From positions 107,574,514-107,638,513 of the forward strand of contig OX578277.1 in the NCBI GenBank assembly GCA_951217055.1: a DNA stretch of 64,000 nucleotides. Reading direction: 5' to 3'. Under the pieces are notes generated by a model. The model saw nothing but the letters and a program-made list of their open reading frames with translations. It made no database searches and was not told the DNA's origin. Numbering within the stretch: position 1 is the first letter of the stretch; each line of letters begins with the position of its first letter. This document shows positions 23,201-34,640 of the stretch, in pieces. The DNA comes from Gerris lacustris (taxonomy: Eukaryota; Arthropoda; Insecta; Hemiptera; Gerridae). The translations under genes were made by a program, and so were the position numbers.

Positions 23201-23394
23201 CTGAAACTGAGCGTGTCAAGAAGGACGTCGTAGTTGGTGCTCTCCCTTACGCCTACTCTGGTTTGGGAGCTGCTGCCTATGTACCTACTGCCTACTCTGC
23301 CGGTGCCTATCCTTATGCCTACAATGCCTACAATGCCTACTCTGCCTACCCCTATGCTGGATACCCCGCTGCTTACAGGAGCATCGTCTACTAA
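23201..23394 (+). CDS. Cuticular-type Tyr/Ala-rich secreted protein, terminal exon (gene 3, start lost in gap)
   Basis: The visible part codes 63 residues from ETERVKKDVVVGALPYAYSG to the stop. It has the same length and nearly the same sequence as gene 1 from residue 14 of that exon. The six base differences are one replacement (S to T near the start) and five third-position silent changes, which implies purifying selection on the protein or recent gene conversion. Low-complexity Tyr/Ala/Pro, ending RSIVY. Similarity to gene 1 stops at the stop codon: the 3' flanks are unrelated and no AATAAA lies close by, though AATAGA occurs at about 23471. Frames that run across the Ns are artefacts. Its first exon is most likely 17730-17750. 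Confidence 0.85.
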
Positions 23395-24564
23395 ATAACT
23401 AAGATCTATGATCAAGCCAAAAAAAAATACAAGAAGTCCCTTAAACAAAATAACATCCATCGAAACTGACAATAGAAGAACAATCACTAAAATACAGCAG
23501 TTTTAAAAAAAAAAAAATTGTTTTATTCCAAAAACCTTTATTTAAGTATCCAACCACTCATTGTAATTCACCAGCTGATATGTAAATTATGTATTTCACT
23601 GTACAGCGCGTCTTCCTTATGTATATAATTGTTCAGCTAACGAGAATTTTCTGAAACTGTTTATTGAAAAGTTGCCTCATAACAAAATCAGATATTAAGT
23701 TTATCGTGATGCAAGGTTAAACTAAGCTAAAGTTACTCTATAAGAGTTGCCTTGAGGGCTTAGCAAAGCTTCAAATTGCTGTAATCCCATTCAACTAAGT
23801 TGTCTTCACTTATATAACAGATCAAGTGTAAACACTGAACTTACTACTTCACACTCCGTACTTCACTTTAAAGCCTTATCAACTATCACAAACTTTATCT
23901 TTACTTATACACTTACTTATCATGTTTCACAAAAGTTAATTCAAAGCGTAGAAATTAGTAAAGCTCAAATTATCAATAATCCATGTCTTAAATATGCAAT
24001 TATTATTTAATATTAATATTAGAATTAGAATATTCTTTATTATATATAAACAATTTAAAGTCAGATATAATAAGTAATTATCTACCAATTAGGCAATTAA
24101 AAATAAACAATAAATTACATAATAAATAAAACACCGGGTATAAACTAAATGAATTAACAATAATTGAAACACACTACAAAAATTCTGATACACGGTAACA
24201 ACATTTCGTAATTAACAACTTTATAAAATGCTTTTTCAATTGATTAATAGGTAGTTTTTATTTTTTTATTTCAAATAGTTATTTGTTAAACATTGCAATG
24301 CTGTGTTATGTTGTATAGTATTTTTGTAGGTTGGTTCTTCAGGAAGGCAAAACCAAGGTGTCTTTGTTCCTCGAATTAAAGTGGTGGATGTGGCTTGAAA
24401 ATTTTAAAAGGTTCTTGCTTATATATATATTTTATGCAAGATTCTGCTATAAATATACTGGGAAAAGTTAAGATATTATATTGTTTGAAATAGTCTTTGC
24501 AAGAGGTCCTATTAGTTAGATGGAAAATTATCCTGATTATATTATGCTCTTTTGTAGTGTGAAA
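23395..24564. other. Intergenic AT-rich sequence after gene 3
   Basis: No gene is seen. 24330-24362 has a short H-like hairpin fragment (AGGCAAAACCAAGG). The 24376-24579 reverse frame has no coding character. Confidence 0.4.
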
Positions 24565-25215
24565 TAGTAATTTATGCACCTAGGGAGTAAAGTAAGCCAT
24601 AATTCTCTGAGCGAGAAAGTTGGTTCTTGAGGCGAAGCCGAAGGAACCATGGTCTCTAAATCCCAAGGCGAAGCCGAGGGAATCAGACTCTTTAATTCCC
24701 GAGGCGCAGCCGAGGGAATAACGCTAATTAGCTCCCGAGGCGCAGTCGAGGAAGATAATTATCGCGAGAGGAATAATGGCACATTACTCACGAGGTACAT
24801 ACAATATTTTATCTCCAATAGGGAGTAAATACACATTTTCGTCCATTGCACAGTTTTTTTTATTATTTTAATAAATAACAATAATTATTAGCACTTTTAA
24901 TAGCAGATATAGAGATTCAATATTAAAAACAAATAAGAATTGGAATTAAACTCAAATAGAAGGTTATTTAGATGCAGGTTATAAACAAAGATAAACATGG
25001 TCGAAAAAGCAGTGTCGATAACCTGATTTCAACAACTTCATTACATTAGTCATTCATTTTTTACTATTTATAAAATAATTAAGTTGCAATCTTTACTTTT
25101 TCTCCCTACTTTTTGAGTTCAGGGGTGAAAAGACTTCCCCCTAAACTAATTCCCCTCTAAACTAATTCAAAATCATAACTTTTTCTCCCTACTGGAGAAT
25201 AATTCTTTTATAGAT
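24565..25215 (+). repeat. Repeat family G, copy 2
   Basis: The best preserved G copy. It begins near ATGCACCTAGGGAGTAAAGT, has four GAGGCGAAGCCGAGGGA-type blocks between the inverted CCATAATTCTCTGAGCG and AGAGGAATAATGG arms, then the second inverted pair TTTATCTCCAATAGGG / CTCCCTACTGGAGAA. Non-coding. Confidence 0.7.
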
Positions 25216-25527
25216 TCCGGTTTAGTGCCCCATACCAAAATGTTATATGACAAGAAGGGGTAAGCTAAACCGTAGTATGCAGATAATGTAGTCTCTGTGC
25301 AATTATACATGTATTTCCTTAAATTTGTAATTACGAAGACAGCGCACTTAAGTTCTTTTTAATATGGTCATCAACCAATACTCCAAGGAATTTAAATACT
25401 TCAAGTTTAAGTAGACTGGTAGAACAAATCATGACGTTTGGGCACTTAAAAATTTTATTTTTACTAAAAATAACTAAAACACATTTACATACATTTATAA
25501 CAAGTTTATTGGTTAGAGGTGGTTAGA
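25216..25527. other. Unclassified intergenic sequence
   Basis: Nothing recognised. Confidence 0.35.
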
Positions 25528-25819
25528 GTGCCACGCAAGCGTGACCCATAGGAACTGTTCCAACATCAGACATTGCGTCATTAAGATGTTGGCTCGTCAT
25601 TACACCATGTCCTGCATCGTTTCGTCGCGTCCGACTCATCAGGGGCCCGACGATGCCCACCCAACTCAGGACCTATACTAGATCAAGGCATCGTCGTCGG
25701 GCCCCTGATGAGTCGGATGCGACGAAACGATGCAGGACATGGCGTAATGCCGAGCCAACATCTTATTGACGCAATGTCTGATGTTGGAACATTTCCTATG
25801 GGTCACGCTTGCGTGGCAC
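25528..25819. mobile_element. 292-bp foldback element
   Basis: The arms, beginning GTGCCACGCAAGCGTGACCC and ending GGTCACGCTTGCGTGGCAC, are about 125-130 bases each and largely complementary throughout. The loop is about 35 bases (CACCCAACTCAGGACC...). GC content is higher than the surroundings. A reverse frame across the right arm is not a gene. No target duplication was recognised. Confidence 0.75.
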
Positions 25820-26887
25820 ATCCCTTGGTGTCTCTCACAAATTGTGTAGCCTATTGCAGTGTGTAAAAACACGGTATTACATTGCTGATAAGAAGTATTC
25901 GTATATAACCAAGAAAAAGGTTTCATAAACAACTACAATTGCCAAAAAATAAATAGTAGTTTGTAGTTAGAGTACAGTCCGTGGTCGTTAATAGCAGCCG
26001 AAATCTGAAACAAGAATGACCTAAACATTCCGGTAAAGCCTCTGACTCGCTGCACTGTGCAACCAGTTGCCTGCTTCCACTATGGCCACCCTGCTGCAAT
26101 ACAACTGTTTATTTCTCGCACTTGTTTTATGAGTCTGAACCTGATTCGGAACCAGCGTACACTGTGGCCGTACCCATAGAAAGCCTTTGCAGACTATTAA
26201 GATTATACCAGAGACAGAAGATGCAGATTATTAAGATACAGTTCAAGTTCATCGGCAGTTCTCACCACTACTATAACTGAAGAATCGTCAGTATACATTA
26301 CTACAAGGAAAGTTTTACAATTAAAATTATTAATATTTAAAATACAAAGGGGTAAGAAAGATAAAAATACATCCTTTCATCGAAAATGAAGGAATGGTTT
26401 CTTTAATTAAGCCAAGGTATTCATTAAAAATATCACTTTTATTTAACATCCCATCTAAAAAAAAAATTATAATTAGATAAACTTTACGTTTTTCAATTAT
26501 TTTTTTTAGTTCATCTCAAATAAGCAAATTTAGATTTACATAATAATATGAAGGAGAAGCGACCCAGATTGGAAATTTGTTTATCCTGACAGACAGACAA
26601 GATATTTTTGTCATTTCCCATTTTCCACCTGATGCCTTCTATAAATTGTCATTGCCTCAGTAGGAAATTGAAAATAATTTTTTTTTTGGACAGTTTTTCC
26701 CTCGGTTTTACTTTTTTCAGACTTGTAGCAGTTATTTTATTAGATATTCCAATTCAGTGTTAGAGGTTTTAGAAAGTTTTTTTTTGAAGAGGATTTAGAA
26801 TTTTAGTATTTCGTAGGGTTTTTAAAAAATAATTTCTTTTTTAGGAATAGTATACAAGTGAACGTTCACACTCTGTCATATATGTGG
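25820..26887. other. Unclassified intergenic sequence
   Basis: No gene or repeat is assigned. 25975-26260 is less AT-rich than its surroundings and may be an old repeat with no second copy in this window. Confidence 0.35.
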
Positions 26888-27300
26888 TCACTATATAGAG
26901 AAAGTATTGAGATGGCGCAAATATTTGATTTTGATAGATTTACATACACGTTTTAAGGTCCCATGAGACCAACAAAAGGATTTTGAAAAATGTCCACAAG
27001 CCTGATTTCGAACAAAAAAAAAAAAAAACAGGCATACTTGTTCAGAAAACTCATACCACAAGGTGAAATAAAGAAACGCATTTTAGCTCTACATTTAGGA
27101 GCATTATTAAAAAAAAATCAGTACAACAAAGTAAACAAAATTCTCATATAAGTAGTATAACTTAATTTATGCGATAATATCTTATTTAATCAATTTATTT
27201 CTTCTAACAAGTGTCTGCACAGACTACCAAGAGATTTGACTAAAGTGGCCATATATCCTTTAAAATTTTCATGCCATCACAATACTTCCTCTCTTAATAA
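26888..27300. repeat. Two family A fragments in opposite directions
   Basis: 26888-27110 reads forward (TATAGAGAAAGTATTGAGATGGC ... CACGTTTTAAGGTCCCATGAG ... CAGAAAACTCATACC). 27270-27297 reads reverse (ATGCCATCACAATACTTCCTC). Together they make an imperfect inverted arrangement. Confidence 0.55.
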
Positions 27301-28008
27301 AGTACGTATGTGTGAAAGTAAATACGTGAAAACATTTCCTGCCAAGTAGTGTGGCTTGAGACTAAAAATGTTCTCTGATGTCTGAAACGGATTTCTGTAT
27401 TGAAATTATTCTACTTCTTTAGATTGTTACTCCCCTGTGTTTCTTTTTTTAGAATATAAATAACTATTAAGACAAAGGGATGATTAGTCCAATGTACTTT
27501 GGGACAAAGGAATATAACACTTCGGGTTTTCTAAGGGGAGTAACAATATAAAGAAGTGCCGACATTTTTTTAAATTGTTGTAATAAAAATGTTTTCTCTT
27601 CAGAACAACCACATATCTTCCAGCATCTTCAAGGATTTCATTTATTCCACAAAGCTAAGTTATTGAAAAACCTGAGTGCCATCAGTTTCTGATCTCTCAC
27701 TCTTCTAGGATAATCTGATTGGACAACCCATCAGATAGGGTTACTACGTTTTATGATAAATAAAGACACACTAATGCTCTTTAAATTTATTAAATTGTCC
27801 TAGAATTAGAGTTATTAAATATTTACTTGTACAGCTGCCTTTGATTGAGAGACGAAACTGGTAAATAACATAATGCACCAATGGTTTTATTTATTATACT
27901 TTTATGACTTCCCAGTCTGATTGGTTTTGACTTCATTTATTTTATCTCTTTGCTAGCATATCTTGGTTATATCGAGCATAGTTATTTATTACTATATTTC
28001 TTAGTTTA
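27301..28008. other. Unclassified intergenic sequence
   Basis: Short B-like piece at 27360-27400 (TGTTCTCTGATGTCTGAAAC). Nothing else recognised. Confidence 0.35.
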
Positions 28009-28060
28009 AATCAAATTATAATTACTATTTACAACGGGAGACAGAGAGAAAAAAATAGAC

Positions 28061-28133
28061 TTCAGCACCGGGATTCGAACCATGGGTCCTTTATTTGCAG
28101 TAAAGACGCTCTAGCCAACTAAGCTATACTGAA
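28061..28133 (-). repeat. tRNA-like sequence (SINE head or tRNA pseudogene)
   Basis: The reverse complement is 73 bases with a fully paired acceptor stem (TTCAGTA / TGCTGAA), a D arm GCTT/GAGC with AGTTGGCTA, and box B GGTTCGAATCC. A paired anticodon stem CTTTA/TAAAG holds the loop CTGCAAA, which would be anticodon GCA. The T stem (CATGG / CCCGG) is broken at two of five pairs and there is one extra base between the D and anticodon arms. A second partial copy with the same leader is 250 bases away, so I treat it as a tRNA-derived repeat, not a working gene. Confidence 0.6.
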
Positions 28134-28286
28134 GAATAATTTCCTCTGTCGATAACGATACCTTCAACGATAAGCTTTCAAATTTTTCAACAAGTCTAGA
28201 AGTCAACATTAACAGCGTTAGAACTAGACCGAGAAATACCGCTTGTAATTATAAGAATTCATGCTACGGAACGTTTAAATTTTAAT

Positions 28287-28380
28287 TTAAATCAAATTTT
28301 AATTACCATTTACAACGGGAGACAGAGAGAGAAAAATAGACTTCAGCACCGCGATTCGAACCACGGGCCTCCTTTATAGT
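28287..28380 (-). repeat. Second, truncated copy of the tRNA-like repeat
   Basis: Repeats the block CATTTACAACGGGAGACAGA through TTCAGCACC and the box B region, matching 28009-28095, then breaks off at CCTCCTTTATAG. Confidence 0.6.
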
Positions 28381-28516
28381 AATGTAATGAATGATTATAA
28401 TATAGTGCTGATAATATTCCTAGAAGGCTTTAAAAACGAAACTATTTAGGCATTTCATATAATTGATAGGCCAACATAATAATAAGAAACAAAGCCACAA
28501 ATAGCAAGCATGAGGC

Positions 28517-28543
28517 CCGCGCGGAGCGTGGGCTAAAGGCTAG
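28517..28543 (+). mobile_element. Helitron-type 3' end of a second family
   Basis: CCCGCGC-GGA-GCGTGGG forms a seven-pair hairpin, followed by CTAAAGG and terminal CTAG, then T at 28544. That is the expected Helitron 3' architecture. The 5' end was not found; it probably lies between 28380 and 28500 or further upstream. Confidence 0.55.
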
Positions 28544-28544
28544 T

Positions 28545-28889
28545 TATAATAAAATGAAATTTAACATTTGAAATGATGTGTTAACATATTATTATGAGAT
28601 GCGAAATGAATAATTTATTGACATTATAAACAGATTGAATTCGTTTCACTTTACTGTATTATAACATGAATTTAATTGTGAAATTAATTATAATTTATTT
28701 AAAATTAAATTAGCATAATTTAGTTATTTATTCCTCCTATATGTAAGTGAGTAGGAGGAAGATATATTGATTTAGATACATAAACATACATAATGTAATA
28801 TTATATAAGTAGGGATCGCAAGGTGAGCCAGAGATGTAATTTTCTAGTATTACCATATGAGTAGCTGAATTCCAAAAGCAGCTATATCC
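28545..28889. other. Unclassified AT-rich sequence
   Basis: Nothing recognised apart from a short AGGAGGAA/TTCCTCCT inverted repeat at about 28730-28760. Confidence 0.35.
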
Positions 28890-29235
28890 ACTTGAAATTT
28901 TTTTTTTGGCGGGGAAAATTAAACCTTTCTACAGGTGTTATCTATTTTTGTAATCTACTCTTCAATATTTTTGATACCACACTCAAAATTTTAAAACAAT
29001 TTTTTTTTCGTGACAGCAATTAGCCGCCATCTTGGATTCCCTGTTAATCAGATCAAATTGTTATTCTTATTTTTTCTATGGCCCAGCAGAACGTACATTT
29101 TCATATTTTTAGAAACAGTGGAAATATAGTTTTAGGGGGGGGGGGGGACGCAAAATTTTAATAAAATGGCGTGGAAAATTAAACACTTTCCACAAGTGTT
29201 ATACATTTTTTAAATCTACTCTTCAATAGTTTTAG
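28890..29235 (+). repeat. Repeat family H, two partial tandem copies
   Basis: The GGAAAATTAAAC ... GTGTTAT ... ATCTACTCTTCAATA block occurs at 28915-28970 and again at 29173-29232. A G-run (about 29134-29147) lies between. The same internal duplication appears in the reverse copy at 47826-48385. Confidence 0.6.
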
Positions 29236-29470
29236 TTGCCTCGTCAATCCGAGATGTCGAAGGCAACCTTTCTCATCCCTGAGCAAATGTAGGGAACAAC
29301 GAGCCCTCAATATTAATTCTATTCCTTACTCAATACTTCATGGGTGCGATTGCACGGCAGTTCAGTTTACATAATTTGTAACCTTTGATCGACTATCAAT
29401 GAATCCATTGCAGCCCGAGGTCGTAAGTTCCATCCCACGCCATCACAGTGGTGCCTCAGGCGAAAAAACC
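29236..29470 (+). repeat. Old SINE-like sequence with a degenerate box B
   Basis: Begins with a hairpin (GTTGCCTCGTCAATCC ... AGGCAACC). Near its end it contains GAGGTCGTAAGTTCCATCCC followed by ACGCCATCA, aligning with GAGGTCGTGGGTTCGATCCC and TCGCCATGA of the SINE at 10322-10643. Probably a distant relative. Confidence 0.45.
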
Positions 29471-30132
29471 TATTTTTTTTTGAAAATTTCCAAAAAATTG
29501 TTTCTTGTTATTTTGGCAATATAGGATAGCTATTTAGCATGTTTGAACCTCATTATCAGCAATTAGTCATTCATGTATTCAGTCAGGAGCTTTCAAAGTT
29601 CATGTTTGTTGCATTGCAGAAATATTGCAAAAACATATGCAGATTTGAAATTTTGATTTATTTTTATTTGTTCGAAGAAAAATTATAATTATGGTTATTG
29701 ACCAAAATGTGTGCGTATTAATACTTCAAAAACACTAGCTAAGCATCACTAGGTCGAAAAAAAAAAATTAAAATTAAAAAAAAATGCATCTCTGTAAGTT
29801 GTGTTACATTTAATGTTTTATAGAGGTTTAGCTAGGATTTCCTAGAGTATAACTTAATAACGTCATGTTTTGTCATGTTATAATTCCCATAAATCTATCC
29901 TGTAGAACCTTATTAACAACATACAAAAAGAATCAGGTGCCCTAATCTGCCCGTTTGGATTTCATATCTATACATATATAATATAGTCCTTAAGAAAAAC
30001 ATAACTTATTACTTATTTTTATAGTATTTTCTTAGAGGCTCTGGAGGGGGGGGGGGGGGTTCCAACCCCTTCGATCCCCCACCCTTTTGGCGCACCATTG
30101 AACTTAGGTTATCATGCAAAGTTCTTCGGCGT
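29471..30132. other. Unclassified AT-rich sequence
   Basis: No gene seen. A G-run of about 14 bases lies at 30045-30059, followed by C-rich sequence. Confidence 0.4.
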
Positions 30133-30475
30133 TAAAACTATTATTTGTTAATATTTTCGGTAAAACAACGGCTTCTCCCTTGTGGTTTTTTATCCGTCCA
30201 AAACAACGGGTCCTCCCTCATGGTTCTTTAACTGCTTAAAACAACGGGTCCTCCCTCATGGTTCTTTAACTGCTTAAAACAACGGGTCCTCCCTCATGGT
30301 TCTTTAACTGCTTAAAACAACGGGTTCTCCCTCGTGGTTTTTTATCTAGCCAAAACAACGGGTTCTCCCTCGTGGTTTTTTATCTAGCCAAAACAACGGG
30401 TTCTCCCTCGTGGTTTTTTATCTGTCCAAAACAACGGGTCCTCCCTCATAGTTTTTTAACTGCTTAAAACAACGC
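30133..30475. repeat. 38-bp minisatellite, about 8 units
   Basis: The unit is about AAAACAACGGGTCCTCCCTC then ATGGTTCTTTAACTGCTT. Two sub-types alternate in blocks (CTCATGGTTCTTTAACTGC and CTCGTGGTTTTTTATCTAG). The array runs directly into a SINE fragment. The core GGGTTCTCCCTCGTGG resembles the SINE box B region GGGTTCGATCCCTCGCCATG, so it may be an amplified piece of that SINE. Confidence 0.85.
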
Positions 30476-30655
30476 GCCATGATGCTCTAATTTAGATGGC
30501 TCACTAATGATCACACCACACTCGCTTCAGTGCTACATTGTACAGTGGCTGCAACTCTTTAAGGTTCTCTCCGAGAGGCTTGTAAAATGGGACCAATAAG
30601 GGCCTAATTACTAAGTTCTAACAAGTGATTCGTCTTCCCCGTCTATACAGCAAAT
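30474..30655 (+). mobile_element. 5'-truncated SINE, same family as 10322-10643
   Basis: Aligns with the SINE downstream of its box B: GCCATGATGCTCTAAT, GGCTCACTAATGATC, CAGTGGCTGCAACTC, GGCTTGTAAAATGGG, TAACAAGTGATTCGTC. It lacks the A and B boxes and any clear tail. The 5' boundary coincides with the end of the 38-bp array. Confidence 0.65.
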
Positions 30656-31307
30656 ATCAAAACTCTTCGCAAATCTTACAGTATTAATTATGTTTTCCGC
30701 CAAATTACTTCAACAAGTTTTTTAATGCAAAATGTCCTATATTTGCTTGTTGCCTGCATGCTTAGTAACTTCACTTCAGCTAATTGAGGAAAACACTGCT
30801 AGGAAAATACACAAAATATACATGAGAGCTGTTAATCACATTAAAATACTTCTACTTGTTATTTTTTGTTATCAGGAAAACTGATAACAAGTTTTCCTGC
30901 ATGTCATCACTTTATAACATAAAAAAATACCTATAACACGGTTTAATCTATGTTTAATTAAAACACCATATTTTCCTCAAGTAAATAAACAAAAAAATAT
31001 TTTTAATCAAAATATAATTAAGGTGATTTATTTAGAGCAATTTTTCAGTTTTTCATTACTTGTTTGATATCGAATCTATATTTCATAAGTATTAATAACC
31101 ATTTTGTAAATCAAGTTTTTAAAAAAATTTATGTTTTATTGTCTAAAGTTTTTATTTATTATTATTTAATTTAATTAATTTCATTTTTCTTATATTCTTA
31201 GTTTTTCCTTTTGGTAATTCACAAAGTTTTTAATTTTATTTTTATAGTTTATCCTGACATTTTTTAAAAAGTTTTGGTAATTTTTCTCAATAACTTTATA
31301 GCTTATT
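30656..31307. other. Unclassified AT-rich sequence
   Basis: A short inverted repeat, AACTTGTTATCAG-type arms at 30850-30893, is the only structure noted. Confidence 0.35.
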
Positions 31308-32075
31308 TTAATTGAAGCGAGCGCAAGCGAGCTTTTTACATTCAAAGAAATATGCATCTTGTCTGTCTGTCTGTCAGTGTGTAACGATTACGTGTCCGAC
31401 GATAACTTGAGTAAAAGTTGACCGATTTAGTTGAAATTTGGTATACATCTTTCTTTTACTAATACTAATACTCAGGCTAAGTTCGTTGGACAGCATGATC
31501 CGTCCAAGAGTTCGCGCGCAATGCTCGCGTAAACGTGAGGTTCAAATTTAAAATTGGAATTTCACTTATTCGACGAGACGAACATTTTTTTCAAATAACT
31601 TTTTTTTAGTAAAACCAACAACGACACTGCTGTGAATTAAAAAATATCGCTAAAACTATTAAAGCGGACCTAAACGTTTAAAATAGAGAAAATAACTTTC
31701 TACCGATATCTTACGTTCTAACGTAACGATTTTAATAAAACCTCATATACATCGTCTAAAGTACAATTGAAACAAGTATGTAAAATTTAAACTTAATACA
31801 AGCAGTAGTATTTGAGTAATGAAGTGATACATTTATAATATTAGTTTAAAAGCTATTACGGGTGGTTAAGATTCTTGTAGTCGTGTTGTGTGTAGGTTTG
31901 TTTAGGAAGTAAAGCTTTGTACCGAGTACCCCCACTCTACCCCACACTACCCTCTTCCACTTATCTTCAACTATGACATTCATCAAGATAAACAAATTGG
32001 AATAATCAGTATTTTATTGCAATACGCTCGCTTCAATGATTGAGCCACGCGATGCCTAGTAATAGGTATTACCAA
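31308..32075 (+). repeat. Repeat family I copy
   Basis: Starts TTGAAGCGAGCGCAAGCGAG and ends near ACGCTCGCTTCAATGATTG, so the ends are inverted. The interior (TAACTTGAGTAAAAGTTGACC, CTAAGTTCGTTGGAC, CGCGCGCAATGCTCGCGTAAA, GAAACAAGTATGTAAAATTT) matches 49560-49990 in reverse. Non-coding. Confidence 0.6.
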
Positions 32076-32217
32076 TTATTATTCAAAGTGTATGTGTTCC
32101 TCATGTTCATTCTCTAATCTCTACTTACTACTTCCAATTATATTAACTTTATGATTAAGTATCTTAAATATATCTTATAGACTGGTAATTAAAAATCAAA
32201 ATTTTAAACCGTAGGAA
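32076..32217. other. Unique sequence before the satellite
   Basis: Nothing recognised. Confidence 0.3.
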
Positions 32218-34640
32218 AAACTGTCAATCTGAAACTTCATTTTTAGTAAGAATGGCTACATAAGAACACATAAGACTGTCGATCTGTCACTTCATTTTTA
32301 GTAAGAATGGCTACATAAGAACACATAAGACTGTCGATATGTCACTCCATTTTTAGTAAGAATGGCTACATAAGAACACATAAGACTGTCGATCTGTCAC
32401 TTCATTTTTAGTAAGAATGGCTACATAAGAACACATAAGACTGTCGATTTGTCACTTCATTTTTAGTAAGAATGGCTACATAAGAACACATAAGACTGTC
32501 GATCTGTCACTTCATTTTTAGTAAGAATGGCTACATAAGAACACATAAGACTGTCGATTTGTCACTTCATTTTTAGTAAGAATGGCTACATAAGAACACA
32601 TAAGACTGTCGATTTGTCACTTCATTTTTAGTAAGAATGGCTACATAAGAACACATAAGACTGTCGATTTGTCACTTCATTTTTAGTAAGAATGGCTACA
32701 TAAGAACACATAAGACTGTCGATCTGTCACTTCATTTTTAGTAAGAATGGCTACATAAGAACACATAAGACTGTCGATTTGTCACTTCATTTTTAGTAAG
32801 AATGGCTACATAAGAACACATAAGACTGTCGATTTGTCACTTCATTTTTAGTAAGAATGGCTACATAAGAACACATAAGACTGTCGATCTGTCACTTCAT
32901 TTTTAGTAAGAATGGCTACATAAGAACACATAAGACTGTCGATCTGTCACTTCATTTTTAGTAAGAATGGCTACATAAGAACACATAAGACTGTCGATCT
33001 GTCACTTCATTTTTAGTAAGAATGGCTACATAAGAACACATAAGACTGTCGATATGTCACTCCATTTTTAGTAAGAATGGCTACATAAGAACACATAAGA
33101 CTGTCGATCTGTCACTTCATTTTTAGTAAGAATGGCTACATAAGAACACATAAGACTGTCGATATGTCACTCCATTTTTAGTAAGAATGGCTACATAAGA
33201 ACACATAAGACTGTCGATCTGTCACTTCATTTTTAGTAAGAATGGCTACATAAGAACACATAAGACTGTCGATCTGTCACTTCATTTTTAGTAAGAATGG
33301 CTACATAAGAACACATAAGACTGTCGATCTGTCACTTCATTTTTAGTAAGAATGGCTACATAAGAACACATAAGACTGTCGATCTGTCACTTCATTTTTA
33401 GTAAGAATGGCTACATAAGAACACATAAGACTGTCGATATGTCACTCCATTTTTAGTAAGAATGGCTACATAAGAACACATAAGACTGTCGATCTGTCAC
33501 TTCATTTTTAGTAAGAATGGCTACATAAGAACACATAAGACTGTCGATCTGTCACTTCATTTTTAGTAAGAATGGCTACATAAGAACACATAAGACTGTC
33601 GATCTGTCACTTCATTTTTAGTAAGAATGGCTACATAAGAACACATAAGACTGTCGATATGTCACTCCATTTTTAGTAAGAATGGCTACATAAGAACACA
33701 TAAGACTGTCGATCTGTCACTTCATTTTTAGTAAGAATGGCTACATAAGAACACATAAGACTGTCGATCTGTCACTTCATTTTTAGTAAGAATGGCTACA
33801 TAAGAACACATAAGACTGTCGATTTGTCACTTCATTTTTAGTAAGAATGGCTACATAAGAACACATAAGACTGTCGATTTGTCACTTCATTTTTAGTAAG
33901 AATGGCTACATAAGAACACATAAGACTGTCGATCTGTCACTTCATTTTTAGTAAGAATGGCTACATAAGAACACATAAGACTGTCGATCTGTCACTTCAT
34001 TTTTAGTAAGAATGGCTACATAAGAACACATAAGACTGTCGATATGTCACTCCATTTTTAGTAAGAATGGCTACATAAGAACACATAAGACTGTCGATCT
34101 GTCACTTCATTTTTAGTAAGAATGGCTACATAAGAACACATAAGACTGTCGATATGTCACTCCATTTTTAGTAAGAATGGCTACATAAGAACACATAAGA
34201 CTGTCGATCTGTCACTTCATTTTTAGTAAGAATGGCTACATAAGAACACATAAGACTGTCGATCTGTCACTTCATTTTTAGTAAGAATGGCTACATAAGA
34301 ACACATAAGACTGTCGATATGTCACTCCATTTTTAGTAAGAATGGCTACATAAGAACACATAAGACTGTCGATCTGTCACTTCATTTTTAGTAAGAATGG
34401 CTACATAAGAACACATAAGACTGTCGATCTGTCACTTCATTTTTAGTAAGAATGGCTACATAAGAACACATAAGACTGTCGATCTGTCACTTCATTTTTA
34501 GTAAGAATGGCTACATAAGAACACATAAGACTGTCGATTTGTCACTTCATTTTTTAGTAAGAATGGGTACATAAGAACACATAAGACTGTCGATCTGTCA
34601 CTTCATTTATAGTAGGTATTGCCAAATAAGAGCACATAAA
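32218..34640. repeat. 55-bp satellite, about 44 units
   Basis: The unit is CACTTCATTTTTAGTAAGAA then TGGCTACATAAGAACACATA then AGACTGTCGATCTGT. Units are almost identical. One site has three states, GATCTG, GATTTG and GATATG. The GATATG state is always linked to CACTCC instead of CACTTC a few bases on. Only the first and the last two units are degenerate, as expected for array edges. No spacers, so this is not a CRISPR array. It lies between genes 3 and 4. Assembled copy number may be compressed. Confidence 0.95.

Noticed and set aside
22922..23487. Open frames running across the N gap
   Set aside because: They exist only because Ns contain no stops. The real frame is the gene 3 exon.
28061..28133. 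Functional tRNA-Cys gene
   Set aside because: Broken T stem, an extra base, and a second truncated copy nearby indicate a repeat.
32218..34640. CRISPR-like regular array
   Set aside because: Units are contiguous with no unique spacers, in a eukaryotic context.
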